Shown here: positions 1-11,400 of the stretch, one piece after another
Layout: every line of letters starts with the position of its first letter
How positions within the stretch are numbered: position 1 is the first letter of the stretch
Assembly: GCA_032164245.1 (NCBI GenBank)
Contig: JAVMKO010000003.1
Span: 93,247,890 to 93,311,889 of the forward strand
DNA: 64,000 nt
Direction: 5' to 3'
From: Sternotherus odoratus
Taxonomy: Eukaryota; Chordata; Testudines; Kinosternidae
Made by a program: the position numbers and the translations under genes
Notes under the pieces: generated by a model
Database searches by the model: none
What the model was told of the DNA's origin: nothing
The model's input: only the letters and a program-made list of their open reading frames with translations

Positions 1-299
1 CCTCCCACTGAATTCTATGGAAGTTGTGTCATAGATTTATTGGGTGCTAGCTCAAGCCCAAAATTTGGCTAAGCATCCACAATTTTCAAAGCTTCTCAAG
101 AATTTCACTGGGCCATTTTGGTTTACAAATTAGACTGAACAAGCTCACAGTTCCAAAGGAACGAGTGAGAATAATCTGGCCAATTATTTTGGGAGTTCTA
201 CCTCCAGCTAAGATTGAGAGACAATTTTTGAAAGGTAAACCAATCTTAGTCCAGATATTAGGGCGATGGGAACCTTAGAAATACATTGCTCAAGCAAGA
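1..299. other. No recognised feature
   Basis: I see no coding potential and no repeat family I can name here. The stretch leads directly into a CR1 3' end and may include an unrecognised part of it. Confidence 0.4.
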
Positions 300-803
300 A
301 ATACAGTAAAGTATATAAAATAATGAATGGTATAGAGAAGGTGGATCAAGAGCATCTGTTCTCTTGGTTTCAAAACACAAGAAGAAGGGGACATTCAATG
401 AAATTGAAAGGTGGCAAATTCAAAACCGATAAAAGGACATACTTTTTCACATGATGCATAATTAGACTGTGGGATGCATTGCCACAGCAATTGTTGAAGC
501 CAAGAACTTAGTAAGATGCAAGAAGAGACTGGAGGTTTATGTGGAAAGGAAGAATATCCAGAGTTATAAATGTTATTGCTAATGAACATTTTGGAAAGGA
601 TGTTAAATCTCATGCTTCAGAGCTTAAGTAAATTTCTACTTATTGAAGGTCAGGACAAGCTCTAATGCAGAGGCCTGATTATGCCATATCTGCCCAGTGT
701 TTTTGCACCTTCCCCTGAAGCACTGAATGCTGGTCACCATCAGAAACTGGACACTGGATTGGATGGAGTTTGAATCTGAGCCAGTCTAGCAATTCCTATG
801 TTA
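300..803 (+). mobile_element. CR1 LINE, 3' end fragment
   Basis: The plus strand carries the typical 3' part of a sauropsid CR1 retrotransposon. Around 385-480 it reads like the end of ORF2 and the start of the 3' UTR (GGGGACATTCAATGAAATTG, then CTGTGGGATGCATTGCCACA). It continues with the conserved tail: ATCTGCCCAGTG near 690, GATTGGATGGAGTTTGA near 756 and GGCAATTCCTATG-like sequence near 785. Short open frames here are remnants of CR1 and not genes. The copy is 5'-truncated and diverged. The name rests on recalled similarity to CR1. Confidence 0.8.
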
Positions 804-3356
804 CTAAATAACAATAATAATTATATGGGAATTGGGACACTCATGCATAGTGACAATGCTTCATAAGGGCTAAAGTGTTACAGACCGTATGCAGCTATGC
901 AGGGCTAGATTAAGTTTCCCCTTCACTCCCCCGTTTGACTCTGTACAGATAACAACTCCACCCTACTTTGAATGAGTAGATGGGAGGGTGTAAAGAGTGG
1001 CAGGGACTGGGAGGAGTAACTGTCTGGGGGTATGGGGAGCCAGATTTGTAATTTGCTATGAGGCGCTTTCCCTCACCCCCAGACTTACCATGGTTCTATA
1101 TGTTCTATTAAGTCTTCCACCTTTTTGTCCCTCCCTACTCAATTTTTTCTGAAATGATTCTCTCCCGGGGCAACAGGAAGGAACTGTGACAATTCGTCCT
1201 CTGGCCTGTGCCTGGGGTGACGCAACTTTGTGCCACCCCTTTCTCGGGGCAGATTGTAAAGTTACAACCTGGCCCTGAGTGCTGTTGATTAGTAATTGAG
1301 TACAAGGGGCATGGTGCTGTTGAACTGAGGGCCGGTCACCGGCTAAGATAGATAAAAACAACAGAAAAGTGAGATGAAAAGAGTCTCTGTGAGTCTGCCC
1401 AAAATTAAAACTATTCTGTTTTTACTGCTGTCTGCTTTTTCTTGGGGTTCCTGAAGCTGGATTGATGCCCTTTTCAGAAATGGCTTAGGGGACTCTGACT
1501 CACAGCTAGTTATGAGTCACAGCAGCGCTGGCAAGTTTTTCTTAATTAACTGTATTAATTGTCTAGAAAATCTGTAGAAAATTATGGAATTTATTTATGA
1601 AATAATTATATGCACAGAGATCATCATAATTTCATGGTAATGCATTATCAAGAATCAATGATAATGTATTGGCTAAGATGATACGGAACTATAGTAGGAG
1701 CTGACATTTAGGGCCTGATTCTGATCTCATATACACAGGGCCTGATGCTGATCTCATTTACACTGAAGTAAATAAATAATAACGCCCTTGAAATCAGAGT
1801 GACACTGGTGTGAAACTGGTGTGTCAGGTGAATGCAAGGAAAGCAGAGAAGAAACTAAAAAAGAACACACAAAGGCACTTGAATTTATTCACATCTCATT
1901 CTGAAACACCACATTTTCATGTATGTTTTCAAAATAATTAAAATTGTGCTATCACAACCACAATGCAGAAATGTTAGATATCCTTGGAAAATAGAACAAC
2001 AGGCACAGTTCCAAATCAAGCTGTCATTGCTGTCTAAGCTGCTCTACCCAATAGAAGGCAAATGATGGATGAAGTTAGCAGTGTAACAAGTATTTAAGAA
2101 TCAAAATTACTACAACAGATACATCCCACAGTTATTATTCTGACTTAGAACAGCTAAAAAGGCACCATGGTGCTGTAGATGTCCTTCTCTTTACAGCTGT
2201 CAGAAATGATAAGGTCCAGGCACACTTTAATCTTTGACAATTCCCACATATTCCCCTATGTGCTTAGAATGCATAGGGCTCAGAGTAGAACTCTGCCATA
2301 AAGGCACAACTGAGCCCTATGTAAATTGGTGGGGGAAGTTTTCTATATATAAATATTTGCAATCATTGTTTTCCAAGCATTGGCAAACAGAGGTCCCCGT
2401 TGTAGTCAGGGGACTACTTACATAGTAAGGTACTACTCAGGCTGCAAGGACGGTAGGATCTGGTCCTTATTTATAACTGTGCATACTGCAGCCTATTGGT
2501 TGTTTGCAAAACAATTCCACTATTTTTATTCATCATTCATGGCATGCACGTGGTCACCTATGTCACATGGATTTTTCTGGCTGGATGATGAAAACTTTAT
2601 AGAAGTTAATTTGGATATTTGTATGGAAAAATAGCCATTCCCAAACATTTACATGCACAAAAACCAGTTTGTATAAATGCTAATGGAAAAATGAACAAAA
2701 GGGATGCAAACATGACTGAATTGAAAAGCAGGTCAGTATTATACACAATATTCACATTTTTTGTGTTATTCTCCTCTTTCAGCTGTTAAGAATAACCATT
2801 TTGTTCTTTTTTTGGAGCCATTACTCCTTGCTATTAAAATAAGACTCTGCAATCGTGTGATTGTGAGAGGTAGAAAATAGCCGCATAGAGTTTAATGTGT
2901 GCCTCTTTTGTTCCGTTCCCATCCAGCTTTTCTTCTCTTTGCAGTCTAGTTCCTACTTGTTGTCTAAACCCAGTATAATGATCTTGTAGGAAATTGTATT
3001 CTCATCATTCTGTTTTGAAATGTTGACAGTTGCCATAATGGTAGAGAGTTAGTTTCTCAATAGTTAACTATGATCCCTCCCTATACCTTGGACCTCAGAG
3101 ATCTTCTGACTGAATTAATTTCTCTGAATAAAAAGTTGTCTGAGGAATGCCATAATCATCAGTGGCATTTGCTTGCAATATCCTCTGATTCACTTTGCTT
3201 CCTGCTGACTCACTCTCTCATGAGTCCTTTTGGGGCATGAATTCTAATAAAGCATGGGGAGAAATTCTCTCCATTTTCAAGATAAATCACAATGTCTTAG
3301 AAATGTTCCCCTTTCTCATTATGATTTTCCTGAATATTTCCGGTCTTTTCATGTTG
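804..3356. other. AT-rich stretch without recognised genes
   Basis: Apart from the short duplicated repeat at 1710-1763, I recognise no gene or mobile element. Open frames are short, overlap on both strands and resemble no protein family I know. Confidence 0.45.
1710..1763. repeat. 27-bp tandem duplication in a GGCCTGATTCTGATCTCA repeat
   Basis: Two adjacent 27-bp units start at 1710 and 1737 and differ at two positions. Each begins AGGGCCTGAT and continues with CTGATCTCAT and ACAC. The sequence matches the terminal part of a short palindromic repeat (GGCCTGATTCT...TTACAC) that recurs in this window, for example near 14192 and 56165. Confidence 0.7.
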
Positions 3357-3546
3357 CTATTGTCAGGGGAAAATTAATGGCACGTCTCTCCCCCTTACCG
3401 TACACTCCGGATAGTAGTGGCGGCGTTGAGGCAAGGAGCTCACAAGCTGTCAGAGACCATTGAAGAAACACACAACTCAACTTTGATCAAAGGGGAAACT
3501 GAGGCACCCTCCTCTCGGTCAAGAAAGGGGGTTGGCAGCAGCTCCG

Positions 3547-3552
3547 TTTATT
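3547..3552 (-). other. LTR polyadenylation signal
   Basis: AATAAA lies on the minus strand just downstream of the LTR TATA box, which places it in the R region. Confidence 0.6.
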
Positions 3553-3568
3553 ATCAGTACCAAGCAGA

Positions 3569-3576
3569 CTTTTATA
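3569..3576 (-). promoter_or_regulatory. LTR TATA box
   Basis: The minus strand reads TATAAAAG, in the position expected for the core promoter of the 3361-4015 LTR. Activity today is unknown. Confidence 0.65.
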
Positions 3577-4019
3577 GAGTATATTCAAAGGGGAGGGGGA
3601 ATGGGTGGAGGACCTACTTGAAGCATGCGCATCAGCAAACCCTTACATCACGCCTAGGTCATTGCCCTCTTGAGGCACCTGGTGTGTAGACCTTGAGAAC
3701 GCTTACATGATGCCAACAAGCTTATGAATAGGTGTCTATTCATTCCCTAGCGAAATCGTTACATACATATACTGCAATCTGGCGATATAACACATTAGCT
3801 CATCTCGTGAGGCCTACAGCCTGTGATTGTCTAGGCAAGGTCACATTCTCGGTATAGATAACAATACAGAAACAACTTGTTGTGCAGCACTATTACACTG
3901 AATGTCTAAAGCCTCAAGCGAATGCTGTGCCACTCTTGGGGGTTTAACTATGTGATTGCTGGTGAGGAAGAATACACGGGGAGAAGGAGCAAGGGAAACT
4001 GAGTCGGCCCTAACACTAT

Positions 4020-7000
4020 CAGTATGATATAGGGACGACTACAGGAGGACCATTGATATTCTTCTATAGCACCTTTCACATTGCTCCCCTGAGCTATTTA
4101 ACCTCTGTGTCTGGGGGGATTTATCTCAGGAGTTCTCCCATTCCCTCAGCTTTTCTGTCCTTCTTCCTTAGGGGCTTTCTTTGGCCCAGTAATGTTACCC
4201 CAGTTAGTGAAGTTATATTTTTTGGATGTCTTTGAGCTCAAAAGAGGGAGCAGGCCCGAGAAGAACAGTATGTCCAGGATCCAGCATGCATCTCAGTGAG
4301 AAGGTGGTCCTTTTCTGAACACCTTTACAAGGGAGCAGCTGGAGGATGACCTAAGGGCAAATGCTTGAAAAACCTGCTCTCCCAAGACAAGGAAAAAATT
4401 TTGCCCCCAGGAGGGATCAGTGTGGGGCAAGAAGCTGTCAGATCCTTTTTTGGAAGAACTGGGAATAGGAGATGCTGGGAGAGGACTATGAAGTGACAGT
4501 AGCTTTGGGCCCCAGTAGACATCCCAAACTGAGAGCAACATAAAGTGGCTGGGCAGGGAAAAAGAAGGAACCCTGTGAAAGTATTATTAGTCTCATTTTA
4601 AAGATGGAGAAACTGAGGGAGTGTGGTTAAATAGTGCTACGTCTCTGGCAGATCTCCAAGACATCCCCTTCACAGAGTTCCCATTTTCTTTACACAAGAT
4701 GATGTACCTAGCATTGGAAGAGGCCTTGGGGGGTTTCCTTGTGCCTCCATGGATATCTCAGAATAGAGGCATGATCTGACTTTGTGAATCTGGTATAGAG
4801 GGTACTGTATAATGAGTACATTGTCATTGATTTGGGAAGTATTTTGAAGCCCTTTTCAGCTAAAGAACATCCAGTTATTCCAAAAGAAAATGCACCTACC
4901 ATATGGGCAAATAATTGCTGCATAATCAGAGAGAAGGAGGAATCAGACTTTTTACTACCAGTTGTCAGTCTGCAGGATTCAGATGACCCCCACAGCTCAC
5001 CAAGGGTTTTGTTTATTTTATTATCACTTTAGAGCTCTACAGTTTTTAAAAGGTAGTTTGAAGCCAACTGCCAAGCTCAGATGTTTAACCAAGATTTGTT
5101 GACAAAGCTGGAAACAACGTTAGTGAGTCAGGTTCACATTTTATGGACTGCTAAAAAGTAAACATTATTAATTCAGTTTTGCTTCCTTTTTATTATTTTT
5201 CAGCCAGAGGAAAAGGCTGTTTAAATCAGATTTGTGCTTTATTATTCAATAAAGGCAGTAATTTATCACTGGAAAATAATAACTGTGTGGTCAGCATCAG
5301 GCAGAAAATCAAAAGGAACAGCATTTAGATCACTGACGAATAACAAAAATAGCAAATATCTATTAACTGAACCTTGAGGCACATCAGACTAAACTGGGAA
5401 AGTATCAGCTGCAATGAATTTTAATTCTTTAGATTTAAATTTATTTTTTTAAAAGGACTCCCACACAGAAGTGATGAATGCCCTGACAGTAATTAGACTT
5501 ATCGCTCAACATATTGAAATGAGAGATGGGCCAATTAGACAGGATTCAGATATATAGTTCCTGATTAGAGTGTAGGCTCTAGATTCAGATTGGAAATGAT
5601 TTCCAGTGTGAGGGTTCCAAAAATATCCCAAGCTCTTTGATCAGCCTCGGTGATAAACTCTCACAAGATCAGCTGTACTCAGTAGATTTTTGTGATTTTG
5701 ATACTGAATCTTGCAAGAATGCTTGTCAGATGCATCAAACCCATATGTAGAAAATAGGCCCCTTCTAGTTTTGGATTTGACCTGGAACTTAGCCATAGGG
5801 TCTGCTAGTAGTTACCACTGTCAACCTTGTGGAACAGCACACAAAGTATGAGTCAGAACATGTTACGAAGAATATGGTGTATAGAACATTTGTTGTTGAC
5901 AACTATCATATACATTCTGTTCCAGTAGGTTAATACACCCATATTGTAATTGAAAGGTTATTCCTGTTTTTTTATAAATCGAAGTTTGCTATTTAAATCT
6001 ATTCTTTACTTTTTGTTATAAAATGATGATGATTATTTTTGTTTCTAAAAATTAAAATGGACAAATCGAGACTTCGGACCTTACTCTGAATGCTGATTAT
6101 TGAGGACTGAGACAAGTAGATTTTTTGAAGCCTATATGAGTTTAAATATCCTGGCTGCTCAGTAGTCCAGGCCCAATTTATCTAAAAGATTGCCTAAAGC
6201 TCCAGGATAAAGACTATGGTAAACAACTCTGCTCCTCAGGCACTAATGAACTCTACCACAAAAATAAATCTCCTCTGTGAAGAAGACAGCGCCCTCTTGG
6301 GGGCCAGCTCAAGACTGTAGAACAAATTTCCCCAGGACCCAAGGCCTGTCAAAAACCACACCACTTTCCACTCTAAGTGCAAGGCACATTTCTTGGACTT
6401 GCCTTCTCTGACATACACTTAGTAGCCTGTACTTTTAAACAACCGCAAAACCTAAACCCTACCAAAATAAAACACTCCACCTCACACACAGTTCTCCCCC
6501 TTCAGAGAAGATGAGAGAGGAAATGAACCACATGCAAGAGACATTAATCATGTCACTTAATGCTGGAAGGTGGCCAGGTGATAGGCAATATAAGAACCTG
6601 AACAGAATAGAATAGAGATTACTTGTGACTTTAGGTACAACCAATAGTGCATGGTTGTGTGAAGGTGCAATACCCCACTAGAAGTACCAGGAGGCATTCT
6701 GCCTTAGGAAAGGAGCACATAGAAAAAGTATGGCTGTGCGCCATCTTGCTACATGGTTCAGTGCCCCCCTCACCTTCCAAGGGGCCAACTCTTTTGGATG
6801 ATGTGGAGGAAGGCTGGCAATGGCCCATGGACAGAGTAGCACCAGCAACAGTGCTAGCCTGAAGTAGTCAGTTCTGTTCAGAAAAAGCACAAAATTGCCA
6901 CTGCATTTGACCCCTGTCGGGGCAGAAGGTGGGGAAGCAGTGGCCTCCTGTATCCTCCTCCACTTGAACTTCCCCTGCACAATCTGGCTTCCCATGTTGC

Positions 7001-7230
7001 TGAATGCCTGGCTTCACACTCTAAGATGGTATGCTTATCAAATCTTCTTGTGACTGCAAAATAGGTATGAAATTCTCATGGACTGGGCTGAAAGCACCAA
7101 CTCATGGTATTTTGGCATTTCCACTTTCAGTGCCAAAACCAAAACAAATACTCCACCAAAGATTTGGTACAGATTGGTTCTCATTTTATTCTGAAGCAAT
7201 TTGCCCACCCCTATTAATATATTCTCAAAT
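4020..7230. other. Mostly unique-looking sequence
   Basis: I recognise only a short MIR-like fragment at 4581-4620. The remaining short open frames show no protein motif and no codon pattern that persuades me they are genes. Old diverged repeats may be present but cannot be named by eye. Confidence 0.45.
4581..4620 (+). repeat. MIR-like SINE fragment
   Basis: The segment TCTCATTTTAAAGATGGAGA followed by AACTGAGG resembles the ATTTTACAGATGAGGAAACTGAGG block of MIR/CORE-SINEs. It is short, so confidence is limited. Confidence 0.5.
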
Positions 7231-7231
7231 A

Positions 7232-8213
7232 CAGTAACTCCTCGCTTAATGGTGTAGTTATATTCCTGAAAAATGTGACTTCAAGCAAAATAATGTTAAG
7301 TGACTCCAATTTCCCCATAAGAATTAATGTAAATGGGGGAGGGGTTAGGTTCCAGGGAAATTTTTTTCACCAGACAAAAAACTATATATTATGTACATAC
7401 TGTATACATTTTATACAAACCATTTAATACTGTACACAGTGATAATGATTGTGAAGCTTGGTTGAGGTGGTGAAGTTAGAGGGTTGAAGAGGGTGGGATA
7501 TTTCCCAGGGAATGCCTTACTGTTAAATGATGAACTGGCTTTTGGCTGAGCCCTCAAGGGTTAACACATTGTTGTTAATGTAGCCTCACAACATACAAGT
7601 CAGAATGGATGGAGGGAGGGGAGACAGCACGGCACACAGAGACAAAGACACACACCCTGTGTGTGGGAGAGAGAGAGAGAGAAATGTGCATTGCCCTTTT
7701 AAGTATGCTGATGCCAGTCTTAAGCACATAGTCTTTTTAAGTGGTTCAGGACGTTGAGACAGCAGCTGCTGCCTCAAGCTCTCTCTGTCTCTGTGTCCCC
7801 AGCCTGCTCTATACGGAGAAGGGATAAGCGGGGTGCAGGAGCAGGGGCAAGGGGGACACCCTGACATTAAACCACCTTTCCCTCCCCACACAGTAAGCAG
7901 GAGGCTCCCGGGAGCAGCTCCAAGGCAGAGGGCAGGAGAAGCACATGGCAATGGGAGAGGACAGCTGAACTGCTGGCAATTGATACCCTGCTGGGCAACT
8001 GCTGCACAGGGAACCTAGGGGAACAGAGAACTGAAAAGGGGGCTGCCAGTCCACCCTTGTGCCAAGCCCCCACTAGCTGGCTCCAACGGGCTGCTCTTCC
8101 TGCAAGCAGTTGACAAAGCAGGTGGCTGTCAAACAGCATTATGAGGCAGCATTGCACAGCAATGTGACAACAAAATAACATTAACCGGGATGACTGTAAG
8201 TGAGGAGTTACTG
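7232..8213. mobile_element. Non-autonomous Tc1/mariner (Tigger-like) transposon, 982 bp
   Basis: The left end CAGTAACTCCTCGCTTAA is matched in inverted orientation by the right end, which reads CAGTAACTCCTCACTTAC on the minus strand. Both ends are flanked by TA (7230-7231 and 8214-8215), the target duplication of the Tc1/mariner superfamily. Internal sequence includes a GA-rich microsatellite (about 7660-7690) and a GC-rich right half. Several overlapping open frames exist in the right half on both strands, but none resembles a transposase, so this would need an enzyme supplied in trans. The pogo/Tigger assignment is from the terminal sequence style. Confidence 0.85.
7661..7685. repeat. (GA)n microsatellite
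   Basis: A run of GA dinucleotides lies inside the 7232-8213 transposon, following GTGTGTGGGAGA. Confidence 0.8.
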
Positions 8214-8262
8214 TATATGTGTTCTCAAAAGTTAATCAGAAGACACTTTAATTCTTCTACGG

Positions 8263-8350
8263 CAGGACTTCTCAAACATTTTGCTGACACAACCCCATTT
8301 TAATGAAGTATTTCCTGCTGAGACCCCAGACAACATGGATGATGCCATTT
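8263..8350 (+). mobile_element. hAT-type transposon end fragment (tentative)
   Basis: The segment begins CAGGACTTCTCAAACATTTT and continues GACACAACCCC, resembling the CAGGGGTTCTCAAAC...GACCCC terminus of old hAT elements. No matching second end is visible, so the call is tentative. Confidence 0.4.
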
Positions 8351-9238
8351 TGAAAAAAACTTTTTATGTGGACATTACCAGGCTGTGAGGTTATTTTTTG
8401 TATAGTTGAGATGCCATGGGCCCTTCTATCAGTGCTGGGCAAATACTAAGAAAACTGATCCATGAATACAAGAGCCTACTTTATTTCAAAATAATTTTTT
8501 GAGCTCAGATTATTCATTATTCACAAGTGGCGAGTGGTCATGAAAATGTGCCCAAGTCTCAAATGGTTCAAGACTTTCAGCCCGAACGATTATTTAGCTA
8601 AATATTTAGATGGGAAGTATGCAATTCATATTTTAGTATTTGCAGTTTGCTATATTCCTGATGAAAATGTTTTATTCCATGCAGGGAGCAGAAAATAATC
8701 ATATGGCTTACATGACAAAGCACGTCACAAATAACTAATAGCAAATATCCAAAGCAAGCAGTCTGCAAACAATGATAATTATTCATTTAAACAAGCTTGC
8801 ATATGTTTACAAATAATAAATACCTTTTTAGAAAATTGGGACAGGGTGCTGAATGATTTGCTAACCAAAAATAGAGCTAAAATAGTAATTCTTGATCATG
8901 AATAACTCTATCAGCTCCAACTTGTATTTTATTAGGAAACCTCTTAAGTTTAACAATATAAAATTTCATAACTACACATCACACTTTCTTTCCAGATAAT
9001 GTGTATTTAATACTATATGCACTAACTAATCTCACTAACATACACTGGACATAGAAGTTGGAAGGTGATATAACATCAGCCACCAACTCAAAAGCTTAAC
9101 TTTTCTTACAGTTCAGGAAACATTTCATTAGCTACCTTATAAAAGGAATTATCTGTTTGGTTGTTGAAATTCTGGACTGTGTGAGTATTCAGTGAAATAG
9201 TGCACTATGGGATTTACTAGTTAAGTTCTCCTTCTAGA
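8351..9238. other. AT-rich sequence, nothing recognised
   Basis: This stretch has no supported gene and no repeat I can name. Confidence 0.45.
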
Positions 9239-9314
9239 AATCATAGAAGCATAGGACTGGAAGGGACCTTGAGAAGTCATCTAGTCCAGTTCCCTGCACT
9301 CGTGGCAGGACTTA

Positions 9315-9642
9315 GGGTACGTCTTCACTACCCGCTGGATCGGCTGGTAGCAAGCGTTCTTTTAGCGAGAAATCGATCGCCTGCAGCACCCACGTTGACT
9401 CCGTAACTCCAGCTTGCCGCAAGGCGCAAGCTGGAGTCAATGGGGAAGCGTGCCACCGACTGCCGCCACCATGAGGACGGCAGGTAAGTCCGCTGAAGAT
9501 ACGCCAACTTCAGCTACGTGATTCACGTAGCTGAAGTTGCGTACCGCTGAAGATACGCCAACTTCAGCTACGTGATTCACGTAGCTGAAGTTGCGTATCT
9601 TCAGTCGATTCCCCTCCCCGCCCCCCCAGTGAAGACCAGCCC
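9315..9642. mobile_element. TIR element (PIF/Harbinger-like MITE) inserted in CR1
   Basis: The ends read GGGTACGTCTTCACT (left) and AGTGAAGACCAGCCC (right), which form a terminal inverted repeat. The flanking CR1 sequence resumes across it (GGCAGGACTTA | TTCTAGATCATCCCTG). TTA before and TTC after are compatible with the 3-bp TWA duplication of PIF/Harbinger elements, with one mismatch. It has no transposase. The right half contains the duplicated palindrome described at 9490-9597. Confidence 0.78.
9490..9597. repeat. Perfect 54-bp tandem duplication containing palindromes
   Basis: The units 9490-9543 and 9544-9597 are identical over 54 bases. Each contains a 33-nt odd palindrome with 16-bp arms, AACTTCAGCTACGTGA and its complement, around a single T. 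The duplication lies wholly within the TIR element at 9315-9642. Confidence 0.95.
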
Positions 9643-10035
9643 TTCTAGATCATCCCTGTCAGGTGTTTGTCTAACCTGCTCTTACCTTGTCTAACCTGTC
9701 CCCAGTGATGGACCTAACCTGTTCCTAACCTGTCTCTTGTCTGACCTGTCCCCAATGATGGACATTCCACAACCTTCCCTAGGAAATTTATTCTAGTGCT
9801 TAACCACTCTGACAGTTAGGAAGTTTTCCTAATGTCCAACCTAAATCACTCTTGCTGCAATTTAAACCCATTGCTTCTTGTTCTATCCTCAGAGGTTAAG
9901 GAGAACAATTTTTCACCCTCCTCCTTGTAACAACCTTTCATGTACTTGAAAACGATTATAATGTCCTCCTTAGTCTTCTCTTCTCCAGACTAAACAAACA
10001 CAGTTTTTTCAATCTTCCCTCCTAGGTCATGTTTT

Positions 10036-10777
10036 CTAGAACTTTAATAATTTTTGTTGCTCCAGTTTGTCCACATCTTTCCTGAAATGTAGCACCAAGA
10101 ACTGGATACAATACTCCAGTTCAGGCCTAATCAGTGCAGAGTAGCACAGAAGAATTACCGCTCTTGCCTTGCTTACAACACTCCTGCTAATACATCCTGG
10201 AATGATTTTTGCTTTTTTTGCAACAGTATTACACTCTTGACACATATTTAGCTTATGATGCACTATGACCCTCAGATCCCTTTCTGCAGTACTCCTTCGT
10301 AGGCAATCATTTCCCATTTTGTATGTGTGCAACTGATTGTTCCTTCCTAAGATTACTTTGCATTTGTCCTTATTGAATTTCATCCTATATACTTCAGACC
10401 ATTTCTCCAGTTTGTCCAAATCATTTTGAATTATAATCCTATCCTCCAAAGCATTTGCAACCTCTCCTAGCTTCATATCATCTGCAAACTTTATAAGTTT
10501 ATAACTCTCTATGTTATTAACTAAATCACTGATGAAGATATTGAACAGAACCGGACCAAGAATTGATCCCTGCAAGATCCCACTTGATATGCCATTCCAG
10601 CTTGACTGTGAACAACCGATAACTAATCTCTGGGAACAGGTTATTCACCCACTTTATAGTAGCTCCATCTAGGTTATATTTCCCTAGTGTATTAACGAGA
10701 AGGTCATGCGAGACAGTATCAAAAGCCTTCTGAAAGTCAAGATATACCACATCTACCTCTTCCCCCCCCATCCACAA
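10036..10777 (-). pseudogene. CR1 ORF2 reverse transcriptase, frameshifted
   Basis: Two overlapping minus-strand frames together cover much of a non-LTR reverse transcriptase. The upstream frame (10777-10526) carries YLDFQKAFDTVSH at its residues 12-24, the RT block in which an aspartate holds catalytic metal. The downstream frame (10575-10036) carries QGSILGPVLFNIFISDL and the catalytic FADD motif at its residues 30-33, followed by MKFNKDKCKV and YSALIRPELEYC, which are typical of CR1. The frames join by a shift at about 10590-10620 (minus-strand coding). The C-terminal part runs to a stop near the start of the 3' UTR. No endonuclease domain is attached, since the 5' part of the element is missing. 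The catalytic residues are intact, but the frameshift makes this a pseudogene. Confidence 0.88.
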
Positions 10778-10971
10778 GGCTTGTTATTCTGTCAAAGAAA
10801 GCTATCAGGTTGTTTTGACATGATTTGTTCTTGACAAATCCATGCTGTTACTTATCACCTTATTATATTATAAGTGTTTGCAAATTGATTGCTTAATCAT
10901 TCATTTATCAAAGAATATAAGCAGACAAAGCATCTGGAAGACATTTTCCCTAGTACTTATTTATTATTTAA

Positions 10972-10994
10972 ACAGATGTGGTACACACATCTGT
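10972..10994. repeat. Short inverted repeat at a CR1/CR1 junction
   Basis: Arms ACAGATGTG (10972-10980) and CACATCTGT (10986-10994) flank GTACA. It lies between the minus-strand CR1 and the next, plus-strand CR1 segment. Confidence 0.7.
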
Positions 10995-11395
10995 GGTACA
11001 CATAAGTACCAATGACATAAAAGAGAGGCCAGATTTAGAAAGCTAGGTAAGAGATTAAAAGTCCAGGACCTCCAGGGTAGCATTTTCTGAAATGCTTCCT
11101 GTTCTGTGCACAGGGTCATAAAAACAGACCGAACTGCAAAGTCTCAATGTGTGGATAAGATGATGGTATAGGGAGGAGGAGTCTAGGTTAGGGATGAATT
11201 TATTAAAGGGATGAATTTACTATATCCTAGTAAAGAGAATAAGAAAGAAGTTGATAAAGTATGGATAGGAGCTAGCGAGGAACAGTTAAATGTAATAGTC
11301 TCACTGAAATCTTACACATAAGGCAAGCAACTGAATATTGACAAACTGCACAAGTGCTTATATACAAATGTTAGAAGTCTAAATACTAAGAAAGG
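10990..11395 (+). mobile_element. CR1 LINE fragment, early ORF2 region
   Basis: The plus strand reads like the segment ahead of and into the CR1 endonuclease: GGTACACATAAGTACCAATG, GACATAAAAGAGAGGCC, then ACTATATCCTAGTAAAGAGA and CAAATGTTAGAAGTCTAAAT. The last 180 bases are clearly homologous to 17195-17370 in this window, an independent copy of the same family. No intact frame remains. Confidence 0.75.
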
Positions 11396-11400
11396 AGAGC

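Larger units (their letters stand above)
3361..4015 (-). mobile_element. Solo LTR of an endogenous retrovirus (655 bp)
   Basis: Read on the minus strand this starts TGTTAGGGCCGACTC and ends CCATTAATTTTCCCCTGACA, the TG...CA ends of a long terminal repeat with short inverted termini (TGTTAGGG / TGTCAGGG). The 4-bp direct repeat CTAT flanks it exactly (3357-3360 and 4016-4019). Inside, on the same strand, a TATAAAAG box (3569-3576) is followed 16 bp downstream by AATAAA (3547-3552), so the order is U3 (right), R, U5 (left). There is no internal retroviral sequence on either side, so it is a solo LTR left by recombination. A 4-bp duplication suits class I (gammaretrovirus-like) elements; the class is an inference. 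Confidence 0.88.
9239..10905 (-). mobile_element. CR1 LINE with RT domain and 3' end, 5'-truncated
   Basis: On the minus strand this is a CR1 retrotransposon. Its 3' terminus is at the left: AATCATAGAAGC is the complement of the CR1 terminal octamer microsatellite. It is followed by the 3' UTR (complement of GGAAGGGACCTTGAGAAGTC and of the GTGTCTAACCTGCTC block), then ORF2. The reverse transcriptase region lies at about 10036-10777 and sequence of CR1 type continues to about 10905. A separate TIR element (9315-9642) interrupts the 3' UTR. The reading frame is broken, so the copy is inactive. Confidence 0.88.

Noticed and set aside
266..454. 62-codon frame as a small gene
   Set aside because: It is the tail of CR1 ORF2 and the 3' UTR.
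7586..8181. Several overlapping frames of 61-121 codons
   Set aside because: They lie inside the non-autonomous Tigger-like element, occur on both strands, and do not resemble a transposase.
9490..9597. Possible CRISPR-like or satellite array
   Set aside because: There are only two abutting units with no spacers, inside a eukaryotic transposon.
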